From Pelodera strongyloides (taxonomy: Eukaryota > Nematoda > Chromadorea > Rhabditida > Rhabditidae), in NCBI GenBank assembly GCA_036852015.1, contig JAANDG010000169.1, positions 62,001 through 126,000 on the forward strand: DNA of 64,000 nucleotides. The letters run 5' to 3'. Below are positions 11,101 to 24,044 of this stretch, piece by piece (the stretch's first letter is position 1; the number at the start of each line of letters is the position of its first letter). The notes under the pieces were generated by a model. It was not told the origin of the DNA, did not search any database, and saw nothing but the letters and a program-made list of their open reading frames with translations. The position numbers and the translations under genes are program-made.

Positions 11101-14100
11101 TGCAAAGATTATATTAATAATTAAATTAAATTCCCACTGTAGTTTGTAGTCTCATTAAAAAGTATTGTCTCAGATTGTATATTGGATTGGAGTTTACCAT
11201 AGAGCAACAGCTGGCATTACATGTCCACAATCAGGAAACCCCATTGGGTTACTTTTCGAGATTTAACATATACATTATTATATGTCTTGGATGACCAATA
11301 CAATTACAGTTTTATATGGATTCTCAGACTCATGACAACTACTAAAAACTGCTTACTTGGACAAGGTGGTAGCCTGCATTCGCTTGTTTGTAGCACATCT
11401 CCAATGCATTCATGTCCTCTATTCGGTGGCGGACTGTCACAGGAACGGGTACGGGAACGGAGTCCCTTTCCGCACGGACCGCGACAACCTGACCAGTCCG
11501 ACCAGACGGACCACCCACCGTTCACTGACTCGACTGAAAATACGGTAGTTTACGAGAGTTTAACCCAGGGTTAACAGACGTATTTACTTTGTCGCAGGTT
11601 TAATCAGCGGGCGATTTGGGCTTCGTGCTTTGCTATACAATCTAAATTATTCAAAAAAAATTATGGCGATGAAAATGACATCCCTCTCTCTGTGTGTATT
11701 ACACATTCCGTACGAGTACCGTCAGAGAAAACATCATGAGAGTACACAGTAATTTTAGTGAGTGGCAAACAATTACACAAGAACAATCAAAGTAAATGGT
11801 AGCATATGGTCACTTGCCCTTACAGTCCTTTCGACTTGTTTTGCCTAGTGACTAAGGGTTCCTAGACAAGATAATTCGAACTAATTATCGTTTAAAAGGC
11901 CCGTTTAAAGGAATCTGGCCTTTCTGGCTAATTGATAAGCAACCGAATACCGTCAATACCGACTATTGGGCTGATTGGCCACTTTACATACTTTGCACGG
12001 GCGTGTGACCGCCTATGCCCAAGCTACGAATCATACCGTACCATGACCTACTCTAACATAACCCTGTGGTACGACGCACTAAACAGATAAGAAATTTGAA
12101 GTATGATTCTGACTTCTGCCCTCTAACTTCTGACTTCTAAAAATTGAATTCCATTGTTACAAACTGTTGCTATGAAAATTATAAACTGTTGCTTTGTTTT
12201 CGCGAATTTACAACTTACATCCCATGTATTTCTGCAGAAAATCAGAATGTATACATAGTTTCCCGCATATTGACTCTCATATGAAAGGGGGTATGTCTGG
12301 AGTGGGCTCATTTTCAATTAACCATGGATCGGGGTGTAACTAAGGGTGCGGGCAGGGTGGGAGCCTATTACTTACTCTGAGCAGGCACCCCATCCCCACT
12401 AAAGGGAGAAATTGGCTTTGTCACATACGGGAACAGCGCTTTGGAATTATAAAATGGGTTAGTGGGAAGTTAAGCTTATTAGCTTTATTTAGAGTAAAAT
12501 GAGTAAATGGTGGCAAAATGGTAAATGACATAAAAAAAACATTGAAAATTCTTCGTGTTCATATGTATTTCAAATAACCAGCTGTTCAAGACCTAACGTA
12601 TGCTATTTTATTTTCTGCTCATCACATTCCTCATTAACTTTGCTTTATTCCTTTATTTATACAAGACCTTTGTTCTAATTGTAAGCATAAAAATTTGCCC
12701 TCCCCCACACTCAAGTAAGTAAATTATGAATACATAGAGTAGAATAAATGAAGTTCTCTCATATATAGTGAATATATAACTGATACAATTCATATAATCC
12801 TTTCGCTATGCATAAATCCATGCAACATTCTTGTACACTACAAATACATTCAGCACCGCCATACTACAATTGACAATAAAATCCGCGATAATTCGCTAAT
12901 TACAATCGGTGTGTATTATGAGAGTAACACAAGTGAACTATGTACATCAAAGGAGCGCAAATTCATAACAGGTATGGAAATGAACCAAAAGTATCAATAA
13001 GGAAGAAATAAAAAAAATGAAAAGCACAAATCGTAAATTTCTAAACTAACCCGGTTCTGTCCGAATACACATAGTGTCCCACGTGTGGACTTGTGAGGAA
13101 GTTTTCTCCAAAGAAGTGATTTCGAAACAATATTTCTCATAAATTATATCAAACTGAGAGCAGGGAAGCACTATCCCAGTGTCGTAGTCTTCGATTGCTA
13201 AATGAAAAACTGTACTTGAATATTTACAACAAACTGTTTGTAGCAATTGTGCCGCGCACACTACCGTAAGACAGGAAAGATACGCGTGAAAATGTGGCGC
13301 AACTATGGCACACTTTTTGGAACTACTCTTGAAACGCACAGTCAGATAACAAAGAAAGGGGTGCGCCGCCCCAATCTGAAATTATACCCAGTTCCGCAGC
13401 GTTGGCACACAGTCACGCATCATAATTCCTAGAAGATAGAAATTCAGCAATTTTTTGGTTATATTTATAAAGTTATGCAGTTATGCTTACGTATTTCCTC
13501 AGCGTAAATCGCTCGTTCGTCAATTTTGGAACCGCTTCCCTCGGGGACTGCGAGAAGACGGATACCAAAGCGAAGCAATGGAGACTGACATCTGAAGGTA
13601 AGAATAGTCAAAGGGAAAGAAGAGGGATAACTAATAGTTGAATACTGCTTGATTAATAGCATTTATTAAATAATACTTGCTGGATTGATTTGCAAAACCT
13701 ACTGTGTATTGGTCCACCCAATGTTGTATTCGGCCGAACAATATGGAAATATACTCGTATTTCTCATGTTGAACTTCATTTCTTCGGAAGAGCGAACGGT
13801 GATCATTTCACTTGACTGAAATACAGAAGATAAATAACAGTTTAGATGAAAATTACTCAAAATTTATTGTTGGTTATGGGGTTATGACAAAAGCTCTTCC
13901 ATCCATATTAATGGGGTTTCCAAGTATGCTGAAAATTTACCGTATCTTGAAACTACACGAGAATATTTTTTTAATTTTTCATATTATATATACAGGTTTA
14001 GTGCATAAATACGGTAGTATTGACAGAATCACACCGAATTTTTGGGATACTTGGAAACCCCATTATAAATTAATCGTCATTATCATCGTTTTCAATATTG

Positions 14101-16385
14101 CTCCCTTTTCCAGTAAGTTTTCCATAGCGCCTAGTGTTTCGCCCTAGCGGGCCCCCGCTCCGTTCCCATTACCATAAATCCGCTCCCGTCAAGACGCCCG
14201 CCCGGGTACCCGCACACTAGCGGCAAAGTGTTATTTACATTCGGTCATATAAACCCCGGCGGACAAGTCGGGAGAAATTGTATCCCATAAAAGAGCAAGG
14301 TTAATGGGAATACGCATGAAAATAATGGGAGTTATGCTGGAATTTACGGATTGATTTTTGGTTTAATAACCAATTTTAAGTTCTAAAGTTATAATGGGTC
14401 GTAAATATAGCTTGAAAAAGAAAGTAAGTACGCTGGGAGCTAATTTTTGTGCTAATTTTTACTCGGGTGCTAATTGTCCAATAATTAAATGGTGAAACAT
14501 TGTGATTTTGACTATACGAAAAAAGATGATAACGGTGCGCAATCATGGTACTGAAAATGGTGGAGAAAAATTTCTATAATTCTATAACAAACCATATTTG
14601 GTAAAATTCTTAGTTTCAGGTAGATAATTGGCTATGAACGAGCTTGTAATACAAACGATACAGTACGAAGAACTTACTGTAATAGTAACATTATGTGGTC
14701 CTACGACGTCGACTCGATATAAACCAGTTCGAGAGAAGTTTGAGCAGTCGAACGTGATGTTGGTCTGCAAAATTAATTGATCATGAAAAAATAGTCAATT
14801 GCCATGAACATGAAAATCAATAAATTGTTTTACCATAATTAAATCAATACGCCATTGATAATCATGAGGATGCCGTAGATTTAGGACAAGAGCGTTGCGT
14901 GTCGCATAAAATACGCTCACACTTTGTAATAAAATTCATACATGATACCCTAAAACAGATGAAGCAAAGAACTTCCAACCTGCGAGTCTTTTAGTAGAGC
15001 AGTTTTTGAGGAAATTAGGGTCCATTCCGGTTCTCGATCAGGTAAAATGACAAGAAATCTGAAGAAATAAATCAATATTTTCTAAGAAATACGTGCATAC
15101 CGTGGATGAAAATTGCTATGGTATACTATCACGTTTATTTGAAGCGTTATGGTGCGTGGTTTTGAATGGACTGCAACATATTAAATGCAAGATGTGTTCC
15201 ATTATGTGAAGGAAAGGGGCAGACATTTACGTAAATACATGGAAACACTGTTGTCCAATGAAGATTTCAGAAACCGGGTGCATACCTTTTTCTCAACTTA
15301 AAACTACTTTACCTCTGCCATAGCTGGATCGAATGTAGCGTTGGTCTGCAGAGAGAAGGACTTATTGTGACTGTAGCTGGGGTGAGAAGAGGAAGCTCCC
15401 CAGGGAGAGTGATCTTGACCCTGGGAGGAATCACGGACACCTCGGTGAGCTGGAATATAGTAAGCTCAACATCACATAGACATTGGTAACTGGTAGATAA
15501 TAAAGCTAAACCCAGTAGTGCTTTCAATGAGTCTGAACTATCTAATCGAAAGATTAACTGAAAGAACTAGAATCACAAACCGTTGTATTGTTAATCGTGA
15601 GTTCATATCTTCCAACTACCGGGAAACAGTCACAGGGAATGGGTCCCCCATGCAAAGAACACGAGGAGACAGGGCCTGGAACCGAACCCGGGTTATATTT
15701 CTGGTATGCAACAACTACACCATCAGCTACTTTGAATAATTTTCAATGTGACTTTTTTCTTAATCCTGTAGGCCTTAGCAACTACAAACATGAGATAGCA
15801 TACCTGACAGTGTGTACGTTTTATCGACAGATGCATTCAGGTACGCGTTCGAGTTTACTGCCGGGAACTCTGGGTGTATCAGTGCGCTGAAGATGAAAAT
15901 TGTATATTAATAAATTTTAGTCAGTCCAACTATAAACCAAAATATGGAACTTGAGCAATGTACAAACTACAAACCACAAGCATAAGCAACGTAAAAATAA
16001 TACTAAAATAAGAATACTAAAAAAACAATAGTAATATTCTAAGAATTTGCGTAAATAAAATTCAGTGGTTGAATATGCCTGTTACTCAGTGAGTAAAATT
16101 GGGCGTACAAGGGCGTGAAATTGGCGAGCGATCTGCACCGAACTGACCCGCACTCTTGCACGCCGACCTAACGCCGCCTGCACGCCAACTGGCACGATGC
16201 TTTGGTCTCTAATACCGACTTAATTATTTTGCTTTCAAACCAAGGAGTATCCAATCCGTCAGTTATATTTACCCGAGAAAAAAACAACAATGAAAATTAA
16301 CAAGGTAAAAAACGACTCACCTTCTTTGTGCATTGCCCGCGCAGAGAAATAAATGTAAAAGCAGCAAAAATAAAAGAATACGCAT
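8119..16385 (-). CDS. THSD1-like type I membrane protein with TSP1 and CUB-like domains (16 exons)
   Basis: Exons in transcript order: 16385-16321, 15886-15804, 15675-15581, 15449-15313, 15058-14980, 14764-14678, 13815-13703, 13591-13491, 13197-13051, 11533-11357, 11099-10882, 10607-10447, 10396-10326, 9164-9050, 8551-8466, 8291-8119. They total 1908 nt (635 aa) with continuous phase. Residues 1-20 are a signal peptide (MRILLFLLLLHLFLCAGNA). A beta-rich Cys-containing ectodomain follows, with motifs such as TNITFDCSNF and LPCSQFDIIYEKYCF that echo vertebrate THSD1 (TMTSP). Then comes one complete thrombospondin type-1 repeat (WSVWSDWSGCRGPCGKG with its six cysteines), and a CUB-like domain across two exons. 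A TM helix (VLLLFFLLLLVIPPFVCA) is followed by a basic stop-transfer and a short tail with an acidic-Tyr motif (ELEYDYYDG). The likely role is cell-surface adhesion or matrix binding, by inference. The donor at 10447 (GTCATA) is weak. The THSD1 link rests on architecture and short motifs. Confidence 0.78.
9191..9368. mobile_element. TA-flanked MITE, AAGCGAAATACCGGCCGG family (copy A)
   Basis: 178 bp with long, nearly perfect terminal inverted repeats starting AAGCGAAATACCGGCCGG, flanked by TA on both sides. No coding capacity. It lies in an intron of the THSD1-like gene, just upstream (in transcript order) of the TM exon. Confidence 0.8.
9870..10037. mobile_element. TA-flanked MITE, AAGCGAAATACCGGCCGG family (copy B)
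   Basis: 168 bp, the same terminal repeats as copy A, flanked by TA. Its middle has diverged from copy A. It sits in the same intron of the THSD1-like gene. Confidence 0.8.
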
Positions 16386-16617
16386 ATTCTATCACATAAT
16401 TAGAGCGAGCTTTGCGTAATTTTTAACATGATAAACTTCCTGAATCAGTGGAAATAAGATGACGGTGCCGTAATCAAACCATAACAGAATTTGAAAAGAT
16501 AATTTTAATATAGAATGACAAAAGGTAAACGGTCAAATAAAAAAAAATAAGAAAATTAATTTGAACCACGCCGATCTCACGCAGGCGGCGTGAGCTCGGC
16601 GTGCAAAAGTGCGGGCC
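16145..16617. repeat. Inverted repeat bracketing the signal-peptide exon
   Basis: Arms at about 16145-16187 and 16575-16617 are inverse copies (core CCCGCACTCTTGCACGCCGA against its reverse complement, then GCCGCCTG-containing sequence). The 65-nt exon 1 of the THSD1-like gene (16385-16321) lies between them. This may be a pair of related elements or one element that carries the exon. Confidence 0.6.
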
Positions 16618-19600
16618 AAATTAATCAAATAAAAAAAAGTGTAAGAAAATTAAATCTGTAAAGTGAGAATGACGGATGAAATGCAAATGATAACCATGAA
16701 AAAGGACTATTAAAACATAAATTTAGTAAGATTATTCTCAATTAATATTGAAAGAATAAAGGTCTCATAACCTAAGATGGTGCTAAGCTTCTTTCCGAAT
16801 AACCGTGCGGCTAGCGGTTCGGCCGCTAATTGTAGAGTGTATCTCTATGAGGGGAATCGAATCGGACCCTATACGGACCTACTGACCAAATTAATTACCT
16901 AACCTCACGAATTATAGGGCGGAGTTCTCTTATTTTATTTTATTGGCTGGATTGAAAACCGATCTTGAGATATACAAGGTTCTCAAGAAGGAGAGAAAAT
17001 ATTTAAAAAAAAAGTTATAAAAATAGTATTAATATTCGTGCAAATATGAATATTGCTATCAAATGGGGCGTGGCCTTGAAAAAAGACGACACTATATTAG
17101 TAAATTTAACTGAAACTAAAGGAACGTTCATATTACTTCCCCCGCATGTGGGAGAATTCAATCCCTCTCATATGCAAATTAATTGTTTGTTTGGGGGAAA
17201 AGGGGGCGGAGTCAGCTAGAGAGGGCGGTCGCATAACACTCTTCATAAGGTAATCTGGTTAGCGGGGCGGCATTCAGATTAACGGACATTGAGACCCACT
17301 GGGGGGGGCCTACCCCGGCGAAATTAAACGCTGGTAAGGCACCTACCCAGGGAAGGTAAGAAACACGGCACCTACCCGCCGGGGAGGGTGTGTATGTACT
17401 GGGAGACACGGGAAAGCTAAGGGGGGAAGCTGGGTGGATCGGATCGGATAATAGGCATCGAACATGCCTCATATATGTTGAACATATTGGTAGACATAGG
17501 CATCTTCGTCATGTAATATTTGCTCTGAATAGTGAAGTTCTCATAAAATCGAAACGGAGTTCACTAAATATTTTGAGACGATCAACACTATTTTCTCGTC
17601 GAACTGTCGAACTTACGCTGCCGTAAAAAAGCTTCCATCCAAGCTAGCAAAACAATTTTGAGGGCGCATGTGTTCGTCCATTGTATCATTGCGTACACTT
17701 GAGGCGACTCAGGAATAACCCTAGAGGGAGGTCAAGTTCTCTTGAAATAATACCTCACACAGGAACATCCGATGAGATCATATAGCAGAGGGAAGATTAA
17801 CACCAGATACAAAGGCTGAGCATGTGTATGAGAAGATTAAAACAATAACATTGGTCGCGTTAACAGAACTAAACTTCTCGTAAATTTTCTTACTCTACTA
17901 ATACTAACGATTCAGCTCTTTGTACGTAAAAAATGATCGGACTGAGGGTTGGCATGTAGAGAAATGCAGTCTGTATTTGTAGCACACAAGTAGCAGGCAT
18001 GGTATGGATACACACAAATTTCACGTACATATACAAATGTATACGATATGATACTTGAGGGGAATGTCAAAATTCAGTATTCATCAATTGTAATCATTCA
18101 AAAAAGGCGTCTTCCAATTGCCAAAGAAAAGGTTTTTTTGGCGGTTTAATTACCAGACGAAGACCAAAAAAAAGGCTCTTCAGCTTCAGATGAATGTATT
18201 TTTTGGGAGCGAAATATATTCTATGCATGAGAGAGGGAACATTACAAGATCCGAAAATTTTAAGCAGTATGACTTGTGGTTTCTGATATTCTATACATTT
18301 GCATACAACGATACAACACGTGGGAAAACAGTTGTCTGCAAAACCGCGTCCCATACCACTTGAAAAGCGATATCATCATGGTAAAAACTGTTTCCAAATG
18401 AAAATAAGTGAAACGGTCGCGTATAATGTGTCAGAAAACAAATGTTTCAGAAAATGATTAAAATTATTTTTGAAAGACAGATATTGTTCGATAAATGTCG
18501 TACTGTTACATTTTCTAGGCACAAATCTTGCGCAAATTGTGAACGCTTTCTATTTAGTTTTTAGTAATACAAAATTATTTATAGTGTTAATAAAAAAAAT
18601 ATTTTCTATTTCGCACGCAAAAGACCACCCACATATCATCCGGCTAGCCTACTTTTATATTAAACTCTTGTGTCGAGTTCCCGTTCAGAAACGTTTGTGA
18701 AAAGTGCAATTCTATTACTCGGGCAGTGGTGGAAACAGCACAGAAAAGAGGAAATTACGCACATAAAAACTGGGGAACAATTTCGCGTTTTAATGGCATA
18801 GAATGGGCATGAGCAGGCTAGATGTTGCCGGCTTATATTACTATATCTCTCTGAATTTAACCAGTTTACAAGAGTTATATAAATAGTTTTTATTCATTAT
18901 TTTAATATAATACATAATATGTGGGATTACAGTAGCTCAGCTTGGATGTGTATAACCAGAACAAAATATAATGTCTATAGTAAACTCGGGTAGTTCCTGA
19001 CAACCAAGCTAGGATCCCAATCTAGGACAATGGCTTTCCAGGTTGTGTCTCGCTAATTAGAGGCTAGGGTAATTGTTGTAATTGTTATTGTTTGCTTAGA
19101 GAGAGAGAGGGAGCGAGGAGAGAGAGAGAGAGAGAGGGAGTGAGGAGAGAGAGAGTCCCAAACAGACGGTAGGTCCAAGCGATTGTGTAGCTGATGAATT
19201 ATTCCTTGAGCTTGTTCCATGTCCAATTATGCACAATGCGAACATCACTTCAATGCAAATGGACAGGTGCTCCAGGGTCAGTCAGATAGTGTGCATAAAG
19301 GAGAGACGCGAGAGAAGGTAGTGGAGGGAAGTATGAAAATTCAGAGGATACTGTATTGAAAGGGGATACTGTAGCATGTTTCAGGAGCAGTCCATTCTCA
19401 AAAAAAAAAAAAAAAAAAACAGAAAAATCTGTGTGTTTCAAGGACTAGTTCGGCTGGCGACATAGTTTAAATTGGGCCTGAAACCAGAATATTGAACATC
19501 GGAATAGGAAAAGTTCTAACAATAATTAAAACATTTTGTGCAGCAAAAGGCGTACTGAAAAAGGTTTGAATGCAAAACATTGAGATAAGTATAGTTTAGA

Positions 19601-21980
19601 ATGTAAGTAAGAGAGAATAACTTTCAAAATTATCAAACAAAATTATCTTTTTAATAGTGGCAAGTTGCTTGTTTATCTTCTCGTTTTTCGCCGCATTTGT
19701 CAGTTTTCTAAAAACAACCTAAAATAAAATAAAAAGTAAAAACTATCACATGTGCAGATTCTTAATTGTTAAATATGTCAATTTTCAATAAAAAAAGACA
19801 ATCTACATAAAACAATATAATTAGTACAAATAGCACATTTTGACACACAAGTCAGAATTGTTTCAACTTGCCTTCTTATTCGCTTAGTAACTGCCAGGTG
19901 TTCCCGTGGGCTAGTTGCGGGCCTTTAGGGTGGGAACTGTGGGGCGATTGGATAATACCACCCGACTCTATCTCGGGCCATTCTAATTACTCCCATTCTC
20001 TATAAGCCATTCCAAACTGCGACATGTCATAAATAGAGTGGCTAATCTGTCAGACGTTTGACAGAAACTTATTGCTTGGGGAACGGAGTAATTTACATAT
20101 GCGTAGATACATATGGCAATGTAAAATGGGAAAATAAGAGCTAATTTGGAAAATTATTACGAAATTATTGTTAGTAATACGTTCACTTATTAATTTGTTT
20201 ATATGATATCAATGTCTAAGGTGATGAAACCACTTCCAAAAAAGTAAACGGCAAGTTTTGTCAAATAATTAGCAGACGAAGAGAGAAAAGTACGCTATAC
20301 GCTAAAGGCTAAAGTGAAGCGGAGTACAAAGAGAAAAGAGATAGAATGAGGTACATAAAAAAGTCGTTCATCGCCGTGCTACAATTATAGTTGTTTTATG
20401 CAGAGAAGAAAAAACGTAGGGGTGAAGGTTTCGCTGTGAAAAGAGTTTTTTTTTCTTTCTTTTTTTTCATTGTTCTATGTATGTTGACGCAAAACAAATT
20501 CCCCAGCAAAAATCCATACAATGAACTGGAAAACCCTGTAAATGTAAAGAATAAAGAATTTGTACTTTGTAAAACAGTATACAGTACAGAACAAAATGAA
20601 GAAACGTTTTCACTTTTTTGCTTTCCTCTGTATTACTGTGATACTTACAGTAAATCATATATGCCCAGTATTTCCGCTTACCTTTACACATGTATCTTAT
20701 GTCCCTTATTACCGTTTTTCTGTCTTAACTGTATTTATTGTCTTAATTATGTATGTTTGTGCGCACCTTTGTGGTGTAATAAATTATTATTGTTATTTTC
20801 AATCTTCTGTAAATCAGCTGGACTGTTCCTTGATTTTAACCGTAATATTTTGCTCCACCTGCACCCATATGTGTTTTTGTGCCATAAAGTTGTCTATTAA
20901 TAGTTTTATTGTATCGAAATCCCTCTGTTGGCATGCTTATTGGCAGTTTCGTTCTGCTTGCATCACGCTAGAAAAACGTGTTTTTCTTTCCCTGCCTGTG
21001 GGTGGATGTGGGCGATATGGCCCGTGGGTGGGAGTCTCAGTCTTAGTCTTAGCCTCCCACTATCTTTATTTTTTATTTCTTATTGTCTGCCATAGATTAG
21101 GCTATCATAAGGTAGGCATACGTAGGAATAAGGTTTTTTCTGGAAAGGTGCGTTGTTTAGACGAAAAGATTTTCCTTGTTATTACTATGATAGTATTCAT
21201 CTGTCGTGGTGCGTTACGTACTGTATGTATATTCTCCACATGTAATGTAATTATATATTGATTAAAAATCACGGGGCGGGGACGTTACGAAACTCTCATC
21301 CATTCACAGAAATATGTTATAAAAATGACTTTGAACTATTTTGAATCACCCTTGAATAAAGGAATAAACTCCTGAAGCGTAAATGATTATTATGGATTTG
21401 TTTATTAAATTTATACTATGGTGCGCACCGTATAAATAATGTCGTTGACACCTCCATTGTAGGCAACTTATTTTTATTTTACTCGTATTTGTACTCGTCG
21501 ACTTTCTTTCCAGAAATTTAAAATGTCAAACTTGTGCAGGTACAACTTTGATTTATTGCAAAAAAAATAGCATTGAACTTTTACATAATTGTATAATAAA
21601 ATACATAATATATATTTGCCATATAATTTAATAACCACAGTAAAGACAAGGAAACCATGAAAAAAGATTTGCAATATCATAGCAATGTTGACTTAAAATC
21701 TTTTACAGATATTTGCAAAAACGCTCAATGTTCCTGTACTTTAACAGTAATAAAGATGGGTGAGAATTTATAATCAACGTATTTTTTTTATAATTAAACA
21801 ATGTTTCTAGACAATTATTAAGTGTTATCTTGTATTATTTGCCTTTCCTGTACCTGTACCTGTACTGTTTCTAGTCTGTGCTGTTATTTGTTCGTTCTTT
21901 TCATTCTGCATTCTACATTGTGCAAGATATAGATATAATATGATAAAATATAAAATAAAAGCTTTCGTTTCAGATATAAC
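16386..21980. other. Gene-poor interval upstream of the THSD1-like gene and cdo-1
   Basis: No supported gene in about 5.6 kb. Contents: a purine tract at 19098-19154; a poly(A) run near 19400; a GC-rich patch at about 17200-17460; and a T-rich stretch at 20390-21260 where two + strand frames stay open together (169 and 233 aa). Those frames are rich in Phe, Leu, Cys and Tyr, as expected from pyrimidine-rich DNA. They show no signal-peptide exon structure or domain I recognise, so I do not call them genes. The interval probably holds the divergent promoters of the two flanking genes. Confidence 0.5.
19098..19154. repeat. Imperfect (GA)n microsatellite
   Basis: A run of GA repeats interrupted by GGGAGCGA and GGGAGTGA units. 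Intergenic. Confidence 0.9.
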
Positions 21981-24044
21981 ATGTCGCTCTCGCTTGCAAA
22001 TCTAACCACACAAATACGGGAACTTTTCTCGGATGAGAGGGTTAACATTGAAGAAGTAAATTATTATAAAGTTTACATTTTATCTACTTTTCTTCTCAAA
22101 GCGTATCTTTACGTTTTTATTTTTTAACTTGAGCATATGACGATATATTTTTCCATTCTTTATATACTTTATATTTTACGTAATAATATGTAAATGTTTC
22201 ATACGGTGCATTTGTCACGTACAGAGCACTAGACGTGAGAGTATATGAGTAGAACAGTCTGATGTTGAATCTGATACACTAAAGGTGAAAAACGTTACAT
22301 AAACATATACTAGCGAACGTTTTCTCCCGCTCGCTTTCGTGTATAAAGGTTTATTGATTACATTTTCAGGAAGCAAAATGTTTTGCTGGGTACTCCGCAC
22401 AAAAATATTCTATAAAAAATTGTTTCAGGTGACAAAGGTGCTTCTTTCCTACAAGAGCAAGAGATCGGAATGGCATAAATACGCACATTTTGATGAGAGA
22501 AAGTGGGTACACAATCATTTGAATGTTTCCTTTACTTGTTAGACGCACTGAAAAGTTGAAATTACAATTGATTTATTGTCTTGGTTTCCAGTGTAAAGTC
22601 AAGTGGCGAACCGAAATCATGTTTAAAAATTACAAGGCTCTGGCTTAGGCTTAGGCTTAGGCTTAGGCTTAGGCACAGGCATGGGACCCAAACTAGCTGT
22701 TGAAGGAATTTTTTTCAGCTACACGCGTAATTTGGTGGATACAGGGAATGGAGCTTACAATATGATTCTGCTGTGTTGGGGACCTGGAGCGTGTACAAAG
22801 TATGCGTATGACTTTGTAGAAAAAAAACAATACACTACAAACTACAATGCTTTCCCATCCGATTACGAATATGCGTTCTTCATACCCCTAAACTACATAT
22901 TTTAGTGTGCACGACCACTCCAAATCTCATTGTTTCATGAAAATGTTGCAAGGAGAGCTGCTCGAAACGAGGTAAAACATAGTTACCAATTAGTTGCCTT
23001 TTCGAAGATGTCCATGAGAAATTATTGATTTTTGAAAATACTGAGTTTTGCCTGTGATACATGAGCTATGGAGGTGTTGATCTATGATATACTGGAAGGT
23101 AAAAAAAATGAATTAAACTGTTCAGCTGACCTTTTTAATCGATTTAATACTTTATCATCCAGATTCGACTGGCCTTCAAACGAGGGAAGTATCGAACCAC
23201 TCAAAAAGAGTGCAGAAGCGTTAATCGCGGAAAACGATGTGGCGTACATGAGTGGTCAGTCATCTTCTGAGCTGGGTTTTAGAGTAAATATACATCTCTT
23301 ATTTTATCGTGCACCATTTACTTGCCAAAGACTCTACGGTAAACATATGCTATGAATTCTGTCAACAGAGTCTAATACGTTCCTGGGGTTAGCTATTCGA
23401 TATGAATGTATGTATAACATCTGTGTTAACAGGCATAGGGTATAGCTGACTGAGTATCGAGGAATGTTGGTTGGAGATACATTTATGTATTTACCTATAA
23501 ATGATAGTGTTAGTAAATGGAATACCGTACTAATAAATGGAGAAACACTTATGAGCTAATCAACGAGTACCCCCATCATTCAACATCTGCTACTCTGCGT
23601 ATATCATATGGCTCTGCTCTGTTTCTACAGTAATTGTGACAATTTTTAGATGAAATTGGCCTGCATCGAGTTGAGAATCCCTCACATACAGAACCCGCAG
23701 TCTCACTTCATATCTACTCGCCTGCATATGAAAAATGCTTTCTTTTTGATCAGAGAACCAGTGAGTCTACTTTTATTTCCATTCGCTACACATGAGTACT
23801 GAGTACGATTGTCGTTTGCACAATTCTTAGAGTGCTTCACTCTGAAGGTTTACCTGAAATGCTCTTCCCCATTGCACCCAATTGTAACTAGAATCTTCAA
23901 GTACATTTTCTAATAATAAAGAAAAAACTAATTGCAGGCCAAAAACATGTTGCCAATGTGACATTTTGGAGTGTCAATGGAAAGAAGGAGAAACACGTCG
24001 AAATGCCATTTGATAAGATCACTTCGGTGACGAGACAGGGATAA
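21981..24044 (+). CDS. cdo-1: Cysteine dioxygenase (7 exons, complete)
   Basis: Cysteine dioxygenase oxidises L-cysteine to cysteine sulfinate with O2 at a mononuclear iron, the first step of cysteine catabolism, in the cytosol. Exons: 21981-22055, 22429-22502, 22719-22799, 22906-22971, 23163-23254, 23650-23760, 23938-24044; 201 aa against 200 in human CDO1. Family residues are present: the YTRNLVD segment with its substrate-binding Arg (about residue 53); VHDH and SHCF giving two iron His (about 79 and 81) and the cross-link Cys (about 86); GLHRVEN with the third iron His (about 135); SLHIYSP with the cross-link Tyr (about 152). I chose the exon 3 donor at 22800 over 22791 because it restores the family length between the Arg and the first His. 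ATG at 21981 lies 7 nt after a TTTCAG acceptor, typical of trans-splicing. A TTAGGC array sits in intron 2. Confidence 0.93.
22642..22674 (+). repeat. Interstitial nematode telomere repeat (TTAGGC)n
   Basis: About five and a half perfect tandem copies of TTAGGC, the standard nematode telomere unit, in intron 2 of cdo-1, 44 nt before exon 3. It supports a nematode source and marks a past telomere-repeat capture or double-strand-break repair event. Confidence 0.95.

Noticed and set aside
13236..13390. Possible extra exon of the THSD1-like gene on the - strand, reading Cys-containing, beta-like sequence
   Set aside because: Its phase fits neither the exon ending at 13491 nor the one starting at 13197, whereas those two join directly in phase.
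15313..15345. Alternative small exon starting after CTGCAG and reading TNATFDPAMAE, similar to the start of the next exon
   Set aside because: It would need an intron of about 26 nt. Reading through keeps a good frame and joins the exon at 15058 in phase.
22791..22792. GT at 22791 as the donor of cdo-1 exon 3
   Set aside because: It would delete three residues from the conserved loop before the iron-binding HxH. The donor at 22800 keeps both phase and family length.
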